Source: Streptomyces sp. NBRC 109706 (lineage in GTDB: Bacteria; Actinomycetota; Actinomycetes; Streptomycetales; Streptomycetaceae). From it: a stretch of 64,000 nucleotides of DNA. A model generated the notes under the pieces. That model was given only the letters and a program-made list of their open reading frames with translations, made no database searches and was not told the DNA's origin. The stretch lies in assembly GCF_000974485.1 (NCBI RefSeq), contig NZ_BBOM01000005.1, positions 62,001 through 126,000 of the forward strand, given 5' to 3'. Positions 46,536-54,631 of the stretch are shown here, in pieces. The stretch's first letter is position 1; each line of letters begins with the position of its first letter. A program made the translations under genes and the position numbers.

Positions 46536-47405
46536 CCAGGCAAAAAAGGCGGGCGGGGATAACAAAACCCGCGCGCAGCGCCCGCAGCACCCCGCCGGCA
46601 GGCAGAAAGGGGCGCGGACGGAAAACGCAACGCCGCGCACAGCGCCGGCGACACCGCGCCGCAGGCAAGAAGGGGCGGGTGGGCGGGGAAACCCAACGCG
46701 GAGCGCCGACAGCACCCCACCGCAGGCAAAAAGGGCGGACGGGCGGGAGAACCCGGCGCGGAGCGCCAGCCGCACCCCGCCGGCAAGCAAGAAGACGAGC
46801 GCGGGGAAGCCCCCGGGCACAGCGCCGACCGCACCCGGCCGCAGGCAAAAGGAGCGGACGGGAAACACAACGCCGCGCACAGCGCCAGCGGCACCTCGCC
46901 GCAGGCAAAAAGGGACGGGCGGACGGGGAAACCCCGCGCGGAGCGCCGACAGCACCCCGCCGCACGCGAATGGAGCGGACGGGAAACACAACGCCGCGCA
47001 CAGCGCCAGCGGCACCCCGCCGGTAGACGAAACGGGCGAACGACGCGCACAGCGCCAGCGACACCGCGCCGCAGGCAAAAAGGGACGGGCGGACGGGGAA
47101 ACCCCGCGCGGAGCGCCGACAGCACCCCGCCGCACGCGAATGGAGCGGACGGGAAACACAACGCCGCGCACAGCGCCAGCGGCACCTCGCCGGTAGACGA
47201 AACGGGCGAACGACGCGCGCAGCGCCGGCAGCACCTCGCCGCAGGCAAAAAGGGGCGGGCGGGTGGGGAAAAAACCGCGCGGAGCGGCGGCAGCACCTCG
47301 CCGCAGGCAAAAAGGGGCGGGCGGGCGGGGATAAAAGAACCCCCGCGGAGCGGGGGCAGCGCCCCGCCGGCAGGCAGAAAGGGGGCGGGCGGGCGGGGGA
47401 AAACC
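46536..47405. repeat. Right arm of the inverted G-rich repeat array
   Basis: About fifteen units with the link GCAGGCA (or a variant) at 46536, 46598, 46661, 46722, 46783, 46841, 46901, 46962, 47022, 47071, 47132, 47192, 47241, 47303 and 47370; period 58-63, two units of 49. Each unit is: link plus A-run, GGGGCGGGCGGGCGGGG-type run, A-run, GCGCGGAGCGCC hairpin core, AGCACCCCGCC. The guanine runs can form G-quadruplexes. The 1.5-kb gap 45930-47434 has no credible gene. Confidence 0.92.
46901..47240. repeat. 170-bp segmental duplication inside the array
   Basis: 46901-47070 and 47071-47240 differ at only about six positions. Each is a three-unit block (61, 60 and 49 bp), showing recent expansion of the array by whole blocks. 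Confidence 0.9.
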
Positions 47406-47434
47406 GCGTCAGGGCAGCCGGGCCCCCGGCACCG

Positions 47435-48067
47435 TCAGGTCAGCGTCACCCGACGCCCCGTAACCCGTTCGGGCTCCAGCCGGATCCACACGTCGCGCTG
47501 GCCGCCGGCCCACGGCTCGGGGAGGGCCGCGATCTCGGCCGGTTCGGTCACCCGCCGGGCGTGGCCCACCACCAGCACGCTCCAGCCGAGCCGTTGCGCC
47601 TCGTCCAGGTGGTCGACCTCGAAGGCCAGTTCTTCGGCCTCGGGCAGGAAGGAGGGGGACGCCTTGGGCGCGGTGCGGTAGATCACCGTGTGGTCGTCCA
47701 GCGCGTAGGTGACCGGCACGATCGCCGGACCGCCGGGGGTGGCGACGGCCACGCGGCCGACGCTGTGGCCGGCGAGCAGGTCCCAGCAGGTGGCCTCGTC
47801 CAGCGCCCGCAGCCCGTCCTTGTGGCTCACCTCGGGCGGTGCGCCGCCGGTCGGTCGGGGGGCGCCGCTCAGCTCGGCGACGGTGGTGTCGAGGGCGCGC
47901 GCCACTCGGGTGAGCGAGGCGTGGGAGGGCGAGGCCGGCCGCTCCTCCAGATAGCGCAGGTACTCGGGGGCGACGCCGGCACGTTCGGCGACGGTGGCCC
48001 GGTCGAGGCCCAGCTGTTCCCGCCGCAGCGCCACCCTGCGGCCCACGTCGGTGCGATGGTTCTCCAC
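47435..48067 (-). CDS. XRE-type HTH / pyridoxamine-phosphate-oxidase-like fusion
   Basis: 210 residues from the GTG at 48067. N-terminal XRE helix-turn-helix (GRRVALRREQLGLDRATVAE, APEYLRYLEERP), then a PNPOx-like split-barrel (LLAGHSVGRVAVATPGGPA, PVTYALDDHTVIYRT, EVDHLDEAQRLGWSVLVVG) that may bind FMN or F420. The fusion is a common actinomycete redox- or flavin-linked regulator. A GTG at 48148 would extend it by 27 poor-quality residues and overlap the CRP-like site, so 48067 is preferred. Confidence 0.82.
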   Translation of the reverse strand: MENHRTDVGRRVALRREQLGLDRATVAERAGVAPEYLRYLEERPASPSHASLTRVARALDTTVAELSGAPRPTGGAPPEVSHKDGLRALDEATCWDLLAGHSVGRVAVATPGGPAIVPVTYALDDHTVIYRTAPKASPSFLPEAEELAFEVDHLDEAQRLGWSVLVVGHARRVTEPAEIAALPEPWAGGQRDVWIRLEPERVTGRRVTLT

Positions 48068-48140
48068 CCTCCCAGCGTCTCCGCTCGGCCCGCCCCGCGC
48101 TCGTTGATCTCCGCCCAGCCCCGCCCCCCCCACCCGAGAC

Positions 48141-48156
48141 TGTGACACAGATCACA
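48141..48156. promoter_or_regulatory. CRP/FNR-family consensus site
   Basis: TGTGA-CACAGA-TCACA, a perfect symmetric TGTGA-N6-TCACA. It is in the gap between the divergent XRE-PNPOx gene and the GH43 gene, 92 nt before the latter. It matches the classical CRP consensus exactly. Confidence 0.6.
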
Positions 48157-48247
48157 TCGCCCACATCCCGCACATGGCAACTGTTCCGCACAGAGAAACC
48201 ACCTCGTTCCAAGAACACCCAACATCTCTCTAGGCGAGGAGAGTTCC

Positions 48248-49252
48248 GTGCGTCTCCGCTTGTCGAGCCGTGCCACGCCACGGCGGTCCCGGCGTGCCCT
48301 GTGGCGGGCCGGGCTGGCCACGCTGTTGGCCTTCGCGCTCAGCTGGCTGCTCTGGCAGCCCACCGCCGTCGCCTATCCGGCGCCGGGGCTGGTCACCGGC
48401 GATATCGGCATTCACGATCCGTCGATGATCAGAACCGATCAGGGCTATGTGGTCTACGGCTCCAACGATCTGTTGGAGGCGCGGATCTCAACGGACCGGA
48501 TCGCGTTCACCGACGCGGGGTCGGCGTTCACCGCGCCCGAGTCCTGGTGGGCGGAGATCTCGCCGGACCAGAACCCGTGGGCGCCGGATGTCTCGTTCCA
48601 CAACGGCCAGTACTACCTCTACTACGCGATCTCCAACTTCGGCCGGAACACCTCGGCCATCGGCCTGGCCACCAGTCCGACCGGGCTGCCCGGCAGTTGG
48701 GACGACCAGGGCGAGGTGCATCGCACCACTTCCGGTTCCGACTACAACGCGATCGACCCGAGTCTGCTGGTGGACGATGACGGTCGTTGGTGGCTCGCCT
48801 TTGGCTCCTGGTGGACCGGTATCAAACTGATCGAGATCGACCCGGCGACCGGGAAACAGCATCCGGACCATGCGCAGCGCTATGACCTGGCCTCCGCCGG
48901 CGGCGGTATCGAGGGGCCGACCCTGATCAAGCGCAACGGGTACTACTACCTGTTCAACTCCTATGGCACCTGCTGTGCCGGCACCGACAGCACCTACCGC
49001 ATCCGGGTCGGCCGGGCCACCGCCCCCACCGGACCGTTCCTCGACCGGAACGGCGTGGACCTGCGCGACAACGGCGGCACCCCCGTTCTGGAGAGCCACG
49101 GCCGATGGATCGGCCCCGGCGGCCAGAGCGTGCTGAACGATGTGGACGGCGATCTGCTCGTCTACCACTACTACGACGGCGAGGCGAACGGGGCGCCCAA
49201 GCTGGGGGTCAACCTGCTGGACTGGAGCAGCGGCTGGCCGGTCGCCTACTGA
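48248..49252 (+). CDS. Secreted GH43 arabinan endo-1,5-alpha-L-arabinosidase-like enzyme
   Basis: 334 residues from GTG 48248, with GAGGAGAG upstream. An Arg-rich N-terminus and hydrophobic stretch end at AVA (about residue 42), a Sec signal. The five-bladed propeller carries the three GH43 acids: Asp in IGIHDPSMI, Asp in YNAIDPSLL, Glu in GGGIEGPTLI. Strand NPWAPDVSFHNGQYYLYYA is typical of endo-arabinanases. It would cut arabinan side chains of pectin outside the cell. A CRP-like site upstream suggests catabolite control. Confidence 0.9.
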   Translation: MRLRLSSRATPRRSRRALWRAGLATLLAFALSWLLWQPTAVAYPAPGLVTGDIGIHDPSMIRTDQGYVVYGSNDLLEARISTDRIAFTDAGSAFTAPESWWAEISPDQNPWAPDVSFHNGQYYLYYAISNFGRNTSAIGLATSPTGLPGSWDDQGEVHRTTSGSDYNAIDPSLLVDDDGRWWLAFGSWWTGIKLIEIDPATGKQHPDHAQRYDLASAGGGIEGPTLIKRNGYYYLFNSYGTCCAGTDSTYRIRVGRATAPTGPFLDRNGVDLRDNGGTPVLESHGRWIGPGGQSVLNDVDGDLLVYHYYDGEANGAPKLGVNLLDWSSGWPVAY

Positions 49253-49287
49253 GCGGGAACGGGCACGGGAACGGGCACCGGCGGAAC

Positions 49288-49324
49288 GGGCCTGGGGCGC
49301 CACGCATTCCGGCCCCCCAGGCCC
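49288..49324. terminator. Terminator between GH43 and DedA genes
   Basis: GGGCCTGGGG (49288-49297) and CCCCAGGCCC (49315-49324), perfect 10-bp stem with 17-nt loop between convergent genes. Confidence 0.65.
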
Positions 49325-49358
49325 CGAGCCCCCGAGCCCTCAGGCCCGCGACCCTCGC

Positions 49359-50054
49359 TCAGCCGTTGTCCGAGCCGCGCCCCGACGAGGCCCGCCGCTT
49401 GCCACCGCCCGGCCTGGTCGCCCGGAAGATCAGGAAGCCGATCAGCACCACCACCACGATCACCAGGACGCCCTTGGAGTAGACGCTGACGAAGTCGGTG
49501 ACCTCCTCCCAGTTCTCCCCGAGGTGGTAGCCGGCCAGCACGAAGATCGTGTTCCAGATGGCGCTGCCCAGCGTGGTCAGCAGCAGGAACGTGCGCAGCG
49601 GCATCTTCTCCACACCGGCGGGTACGGAGATCAGACTTCGGAAGATGGGGATCATTCGACCGAAGAAGACCGCCTTGTTGCCATGCTTGGCGAACCAGGC
49701 TTCGGTCTTCTCGATATCCGAGATCTTCACCAGGGGAAGCTTTGCCGCGATGGCGAACAGCCGGTCCCGGCCCAGCAGTGCGCCGACCCAGTAGAGAGCC
49801 ACCGCGCCCACCACGGAACCGACCGTGGTCCACAGCAGCGCCGCCCACAGCTCCATCTCCCCCCGGCTGGCGGTGAACCCGGCCAGCGGCAGGATCACCT
49901 CGCTGGGCAGCGGGGGAAAGAGGTTTTCCAGGGCGATGGCCAGGCCAGCGCCGGGCGCTCCCATCGCCTCCATCAGGTCGGTGGCCCACCCGGCGATGCC
50001 GCCCGGGTCCTCGGCCGTAGCGGCGAGTTGGTGAGATGCGGAGGATACGATCAC
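49359..50054 (-). CDS. DedA-family membrane protein
   Basis: 231 residues from a GTG at 50054. Five or so hydrophobic segments with the family signatures ENLFPPLPSEVILPLAG and FGRMIPIFRSLISVPAG (conserved Arg and Pro). DedA proteins act in undecaprenyl-phosphate or phospholipid flipping and in envelope stress tolerance. Convergent with the GH43 gene and divergent from the histidine kinase. Confidence 0.93.
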   Translation of the reverse strand: MIVSSASHQLAATAEDPGGIAGWATDLMEAMGAPGAGLAIALENLFPPLPSEVILPLAGFTASRGEMELWAALLWTTVGSVVGAVALYWVGALLGRDRLFAIAAKLPLVKISDIEKTEAWFAKHGNKAVFFGRMIPIFRSLISVPAGVEKMPLRTFLLLTTLGSAIWNTIFVLAGYHLGENWEEVTDFVSVYSKGVLVIVVVVLIGFLIFRATRPGGGKRRASSGRGSDNG

Positions 50055-50167
50055 ACCTGAGACGCTACAAGTCCGCGGCCTCCCGGCGCCACGCGGTCCA
50101 CCCCCGAGCGCATCCTGCGGTTTTCCGCAGTACCGTCCCGGCGCCGTCTCGTCTAGCGTCCCCTCTC

Positions 50168-51280
50168 GTGCGACAACAGCTGCGCCGACGCCTGCGGGTG
50201 CTCGTCGGCCTCATCCTCGGCATCGGCACCGGGCTGTGCGCGCTGCCCCTGGCGCTGGTCGGCTGGCCGGCCCGGGCCCTGGTGCCCGGCGCGCCTCGCC
50301 GGGTGAGGCAAGTCTCAGCCCGGTTGGTGGCCCTGGACAGCCGGCGGCTGGCACGTTTTCTGAACATGGAGGTCGCCGACCGCTGTCCGCCCGGGCGAAC
50401 GCTGCCCTATCTCACCTCCCGGGTCGGGCTGGCCGCGCTGAGCGCGCTGGTGCTGGCCTCGCTGCTGGTCAGCGTTCTCTACGGCTCGCTGCTCGTCTGG
50501 GGCTGGGTGGTGTTCTCCCCGGTCGCCACCGTTCCGTCCGGCATCGGCGGCGCGTTTCTGCTGTTCCTCACGGTGCAGGGCGTCTCGGGGCTGGCCGGTT
50601 TCGAGGTGCGGCTGGCCCGCCGCTATCTCGGCCCCAGCGAGGAGGAGACGCTGCGCCGGCGCATCGCCGAACTGTCCGACAGCCGCGCCGGGGTGGTGGA
50701 GGCCATCTCCGAGGAGCGCCGCCGCATCGAGCGCGATCTGCACGACGGTGTCCAGCAGCGGCTGGTCGCCCTCGGCATGTCCATCAGCCGGGCCCAGCGT
50801 TATCCGCACCGTGCCGATGAACTGCTCAACCAGGCACGGCAGGAGGCCGCCCAGGCTCTGACAGAGCTGCGGGAAGTGGCCTGGCGGGTCTACCCCACCG
50901 TGCTCGACGAGGCCGGACTGCATGCCGCTCTGGAGACCGTCGCCGAACGTTCCCCGCTGCCCGTCCGGCTCAGCTACCGGCTGCGCGAGGCCCCCAGCAG
51001 CGCGGTGGGCACCGTCGCCTACTTCGTGGTCTGCGAGGCGGTGACCAACGCCGTCAAGCACTCCGGCGCCGAGCGGGTCACCATCGCGGTGTCCGAACGC
51101 GGGGACGACGCCGGTGGGATGGCGATACGGGTGACGGACGACGGCCGGGGCGGCGCCGATCCCGCCGGCGGCGGACTGCTGGGGCTGGCCCGCCGGGTCG
51201 CCGCGCTGGACGGCCACTTCGAGGTGGACAGCCCGACCGGCGGGCCCACCGTGATCGCCGCGGAGCTGCCATGCGCCTGA
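50168..51280 (+). CDS. Sensor histidine kinase, HisKA_3 family
   Basis: 370 residues from GTG 50168. Two N-terminal hydrophobic segments (about 10-32, 85-112) and a third at 125-145, then EERRRIERDLHDGVQQRLVAL with phospho-acceptor His192. HATPase N-box VVCEAVTNAVKHS and G-box GGGLLGLARRV are present. Ends 10 nt inside the response-regulator gene, so the pair is translationally coupled. Signal unknown. Confidence 0.92.
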   Translation: MRQQLRRRLRVLVGLILGIGTGLCALPLALVGWPARALVPGAPRRVRQVSARLVALDSRRLARFLNMEVADRCPPGRTLPYLTSRVGLAALSALVLASLLVSVLYGSLLVWGWVVFSPVATVPSGIGGAFLLFLTVQGVSGLAGFEVRLARRYLGPSEEETLRRRIAELSDSRAGVVEAISEERRRIERDLHDGVQQRLVALGMSISRAQRYPHRADELLNQARQEAAQALTELREVAWRVYPTVLDEAGLHAALETVAERSPLPVRLSYRLREAPSSAVGTVAYFVVCEAVTNAVKHSGAERVTIAVSERGDDAGGMAIRVTDDGRGGADPAGGGLLGLARRVAALDGHFEVDSPTGGPTVIAAELPCA

Positions 51281-51924
51281 TCCTGGCCGACGACTCGACC
51301 CTGCTCCGCGAGGGACTGGCCCGGCTGCTGACCGACGAGGGCCACCGGATCGCGGCCGCCGTCGGCGACGCCGAAGCGCTTCTCGCCGCGGTGGCCGCCG
51401 AGCCGCCCGATGTGGCGGTGATCGATGTGCGGATGCCGCCCGACCACCGGGACGAGGGGCTGCGCGCCGCCCTGGAGATCCGTCGCCGCTGGCCCTCGGT
51501 CGGGGTGCTCGTCCTCTCCCAGTATGTCGAACGCCGGTACGCCACCGAGCTGTTGACGGGCGCCGACGGCGCGCCCGAGGGCGTCGGCTATCTGCTCAAG
51601 GACCGGGTCGTGGAGATCGAGGAGTTCCTGGACGCCCTGGACCGGGTCGCCACCGGGCGCACCGCCTTCGACCCCGAGGTGGTCCGCCAGCTCCTCACCC
51701 GGGGCCAGGCCGCGCACCATCTGGACCGCCTCACCCCGCGCGAGCGCGCTGTGCTGGGCGAGATGGCGCAGGGCCATACCAACGCGGCGATCGCCACCCG
51801 GCTGCATGTCTCCCGCAGCGCCGTCGAGAAGCATGTCAACGCCATCTTCACCAAGCTCGATCTGACGTCCGCCGAAGGCCACAGCCGCCGGGTCCTGGCC
51901 GTGCTCCGCTACCTGGGCGTCTGA
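51271..51924 (+). CDS. LuxR/NarL-family response regulator
   Basis: 217 residues. Receiver: LADD pocket, phospho-acceptor Asp52 (VAVIDVRMPPDHRDEG), Lys in YLLKDRV. C-terminal LuxR HTH (LTPRERAVLGEMAQG, VSRSAVEKHVNAIFTKLDL). Cognate of the overlapping kinase gene. The RMPP-x-H-x-DEG motif is typical of the LiaR-like actinomycete subgroup. Confidence 0.93.
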   Translation: MRLILADDSTLLREGLARLLTDEGHRIAAAVGDAEALLAAVAAEPPDVAVIDVRMPPDHRDEGLRAALEIRRRWPSVGVLVLSQYVERRYATELLTGADGAPEGVGYLLKDRVVEIEEFLDALDRVATGRTAFDPEVVRQLLTRGQAAHHLDRLTPRERAVLGEMAQGHTNAAIATRLHVSRSAVEKHVNAIFTKLDLTSAEGHSRRVLAVLRYLGV

Positions 51925-51948
51925 TATCCGAGGGATACCCGAGGGATA

Positions 51949-51977
51949 CCCGGGGGCCTGAACCGGCGACCCCCGGG
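51949..51977. terminator. Terminator between response regulator and MarR genes
   Basis: CCCGGGGG (51949-51956) and CCCCCGGG (51970-51977), 13-nt loop, between convergent genes. Just upstream, the short direct repeat CGAGGGATACC is partly duplicated. Confidence 0.6.
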
Positions 51978-52014
51978 ACGCGTGGCGGCCTCGCCGGGAG
52001 GACGGAGGCGGGGT

Positions 52015-52506
52015 TCAGTCTCCGGCGCCGTCGAGCGCGTCGTCGGGGTCGGCCTCGGCGAGGGCGGTGGTGGCGTCGCGCAGCGCGGCGATGGTGCCGG
52101 AGAGCCAGCGGGCGACCGTTCCGAGTTCGGCTTCGGTGAGTTCGCCGGTGACCTTGGCCATGCCGTCCAGCAGCGGGGTCATCAGTCCCGACATGGCCTC
52201 GCGGTGCCTGGCGGTCGAGGTGAGGGAGACCCGGCGCCCGTCGGTGGCGTCGCGTTCCCGTGCGACATAGCCGAGTTGGACGAGGCGCTGGGTGATCTTG
52301 GTGATGGCGGCATGGCTCAGCCTGGTCTCCTCGGCGAGCCGGGTCGGGCTGACGCCGGGCTCGCGGCCGATGAGGCCGAGCACCTTGTTCTCGGTGGCGT
52401 TGAGGCCCAGTCGGGCGGCGACCGTCTCGTGGTACAGCACCACCCACAGGCTCAGCTGTTGCCCTAACGCGGCCCCGTCCGGCGGCGTTGCTCGTCGTTC
52501 TTCCAC
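52015..52506 (-). CDS. MarR-family transcriptional regulator
   Basis: 163 residues from GTG 52506. Winged helix: NATENKVLGLIGREPGVS, LAEETRLSHAAITKITQRL, and wing RERDATDGRRVSLTST. Typical MarR dimerisation helices flank it. Two identical-type palindromes lie in the gap to the divergent membrane-protein gene, so it probably represses both. Inducer unknown. Confidence 0.92.
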   Translation of the reverse strand: MEERRATPPDGAALGQQLSLWVVLYHETVAARLGLNATENKVLGLIGREPGVSPTRLAEETRLSHAAITKITQRLVQLGYVARERDATDGRRVSLTSTARHREAMSGLMTPLLDGMAKVTGELTEAELGTVARWLSGTIAALRDATTALAEADPDDALDGAGD

Positions 52507-52549
52507 GGAGAGGAGGCTACGTTCCCGCGCGGAGGCCAGGCCACAACTG

Positions 52550-52586
52550 TTCACGCAAGTGAAAAATATCCCTTCACTTTGGTGAA
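52550..52586. promoter_or_regulatory. Twin MarR operators
   Basis: Two copies of TTCAC-N4-GTGAA: 52550-52563 (spacer GCAA) and 52573-52586 (spacer TTTG), centres 23 bp apart. They lie in the 102-nt gap between the divergent MarR gene (start 52506) and membrane protein gene (start 52609). Confidence 0.75.
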
Positions 52587-52608
52587 ACACCTTGCTTCAA
52601 TTGCTCGC

Positions 52609-53199
52609 ATGACCACAACAGAACAACGCCCGCCCGGCGCCGTCGACCCGGTGCCGGGGACCGTCGTCGGCCGGGTCTATGCCGCGAGCCTGCTCGTCAA
52701 CCTCCCCGTCCTGGCTGTGCAGTTGCTGCCCCAGATGCGCAGCCGGGTGTCGTCGGAGACGACGATGGCGATCTGTGTGACCGCGCTGTTCGCGCTGGTC
52801 GTCGCCGCCGTGGTGGTCGCTCCCGAGGTCAGCGCGCGGGTCGCGCCCGGTGGTGAGCGGTGGCGGTTCGGGGACGCGCGGCGGCGGGTCCGCGCCCTGA
52901 TACGTCAGGACCGGGGCGGCTATGCCCGGCGGTTCGGCGAGCTGGTGGCGCTGTATGTCGCCGCTCAGTGCGTCGGCGGGATCATCGCCTGGATCACGCC
53001 GCATGTCCGGGAGAACCCGGACTTCGCCACCGATCCCACCGCCGACCGGTGGCTCTTCGACTATCCGGCCTTCGCCGCCCAGGCGGTCGGCATCTATCTG
53101 GTCATCTGCCTGGCCACCAGCTGGTACTCCTGCCGCCTCCGGCAACTCGCGCTCGTCACACCGGAGGCGGGGCGGTCAGCGGGCCGCCGCGCGCACTGA
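52609..53199 (+). CDS. Small four-helix membrane protein, function unknown
   Basis: 196 residues from ATG 52609. Hydrophobic segments at about 30-50, 60-80, 115-137 and 155-175; the N-terminus and C-terminus are polar and Arg-rich. I do not recognise a family. It is divergent from a MarR regulator across twin operators, so it is likely the regulated target, perhaps a stress- or drug-induced membrane protein. Confidence 0.75.
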   Translation: MTTTEQRPPGAVDPVPGTVVGRVYAASLLVNLPVLAVQLLPQMRSRVSSETTMAICVTALFALVVAAVVVAPEVSARVAPGGERWRFGDARRRVRALIRQDRGGYARRFGELVALYVAAQCVGGIIAWITPHVRENPDFATDPTADRWLFDYPAFAAQAVGIYLVICLATSWYSCRLRQLALVTPEAGRSAGRRAH

Positions 53200-53233
53200 C
53201 CGCCGCCCCGGGCAACGTCCCCCGGCCGGTCAG
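53196..53233. terminator. Possible terminator between convergent genes
   Basis: CTGACCG (53196-53202) pairs with CGGTCAG (53227-53233), a 24-nt loop that is itself GC-rich; the arms overlap both stop codons. Confidence 0.35.
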
Positions 53234-54612
53234 GCTTTGTCGAGGCCGGCGAGGCGCAGGAGGAGGGATTTGACGTCGGTGGCGGGGACCTCCTCGCCCG
53301 TGAGGGCCTCGGGGTCGGAGCAGATCAGCACCGGCTGGTCGCGGCGGTCGGTGGGGAGACGGCCGTGGCTGCCGCGGATCTGGGCGCCGTCCAGCGGGAT
53401 GACGTTCATCCGGTAGCGCAGGCCGACCTTCTTTCGCACCAGGGCGGCGCCGGCGCGGGCCTTGACCAGGCGGTCCTCCGGGTTGAAGAAGAGTTCGGCC
53501 GGGTCGTAGCCGGGCTTGCGGTGGATCTCGACCGTGGGCGCGAAGTCGGGGGCCACCGCGTCGTCGAGCCAGTAGTAGTAGGTGAACCAGGAGTCGGGAT
53601 CGGCGACGGCGACCAGATCGCCGGCGCGGGGGTGGTCGAGACCGTGGGCGGCCTTGCCCTCGTCGTCGAGGAGTTCGGCGATGCCGGGGAGGTCGGCCAG
53701 GGCCTCGCGGGCGGGGGCCAGATCCTCGGGGCGGCGGACATAGACATGCGCGATCTGGTGGTCGGCGACGGCGAAGGCGCGGGAGACCCAGGGGTCCAGA
53801 TACTCCATGCCGGCCTGGGTGTAGACCTCCAGCAGGCCCGCCTCGCGCAGCCGCCGGTTGATGTGGATCTGGCGGCTGACGGAGGTGATGCCGTACTCGG
53901 AGAGGGCCAGCACGGTGGCGTCCCGCTCGCGGGCGGCGTCCAGCAGCGGGCCCAGTTCGCCGTCGAGTTCGGCGGCGGCGGCGCGGGCCTGGGGGGAGTC
54001 GGGGCCGTAGCGCTGCAGGTCGTAGTCCAGATGCGGCAGGTAGACCAGGGTGAGGTCGGGGTCGCGGGTGGTGAGCACCCGGCGCGCGGCATGTGCGATC
54101 CACCGCGAGGAGTCGATGGCCGCCGTCGGCCCCCAGTAGGTGAAGAGGGGGAACTCGCCCAGCCGCGACGTGAGTTCGTCGTGCAGCTCGGGCGGCCTGG
54201 TGTAGCAGTCGGGCTCCTTCTTGCCGTCGGCGTGGTAGATGGGCCGGGGCGTCACCGTGTAGTCGGTGTCGGCGCCCATGGCGTACCACCAGCAGATGTT
54301 GGCCACGGTGTAGTCCGGGTCGACCTTCCGGGCCGCGTCCCACACCTTCTCGCCGCCGACCAGCGCGTTGTGCTGGCGCCAGAGCAGCACGTCGCCCAGC
54401 TCGCGGAAGTACCAGCCGTTGCCGACGATGCCGTGGCCCGAGGGCAGCTCGCCGGTGAGGAACGTGGCCTGGGCCGAGCAGGTGACGGCGGGCAGCACGG
54501 TGCCGAGGGGGGCCTGGGAGCCCCGGGTGGCGAGCGACTTCAGGGTCGGCATGTGGTCGAGCAGGGCCGGGGTGAGGCCCACGACATCGATGACCACCAG
54601 ACGGCGGGTCAT
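53230..54612 (-). CDS. Alkaline-phosphatase-superfamily (type I phosphodiesterase/nucleotide pyrophosphatase-like) enzyme of the Ebo cluster
   Basis: 460 residues. N-terminal metal ligand in VVIDVVGLTPALLDHMP, likely Thr nucleophile in LPAVTCSAQATFLTGELPSG, then YLPHLDYDLQRYG and LSEYGITSV supply further metal ligands. No signal peptide, so it acts in the cytoplasm. It would hydrolyse a phospho-monoester or diester of the pathway product. Last gene of the seven-gene operon, 19 nt after the EboE gene. A comparable phosphatase accompanies ebo loci in other bacteria. Confidence 0.85.
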   Translation of the reverse strand: MTRRLVVIDVVGLTPALLDHMPTLKSLATRGSQAPLGTVLPAVTCSAQATFLTGELPSGHGIVGNGWYFRELGDVLLWRQHNALVGGEKVWDAARKVDPDYTVANICWWYAMGADTDYTVTPRPIYHADGKKEPDCYTRPPELHDELTSRLGEFPLFTYWGPTAAIDSSRWIAHAARRVLTTRDPDLTLVYLPHLDYDLQRYGPDSPQARAAAAELDGELGPLLDAARERDATVLALSEYGITSVSRQIHINRRLREAGLLEVYTQAGMEYLDPWVSRAFAVADHQIAHVYVRRPEDLAPAREALADLPGIAELLDDEGKAAHGLDHPRAGDLVAVADPDSWFTYYYWLDDAVAPDFAPTVEIHRKPGYDPAELFFNPEDRLVKARAGAALVRKKVGLRYRMNVIPLDGAQIRGSHGRLPTDRRDQPVLICSDPEALTGEEVPATDVKSLLLRLAGLDKA

Positions 54613-54631
54613 GGCAGCGGCTCCTTTCGGT

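Noticed and set aside
45201-47234. A 677-codon minus-strand frame running through the repeat array into the HAD gene
   Set aside because: Only the last 242 codons resemble a protein. The upstream part is translated repeat DNA (Arg/Ala/Pro-rich) and other frames there are equally open.
46060-47405. CRISPR array
   Set aside because: The whole 60-bp unit is conserved, with no fixed short repeat alternating with unique spacers. Orientation inverts midway and no cas genes are present.
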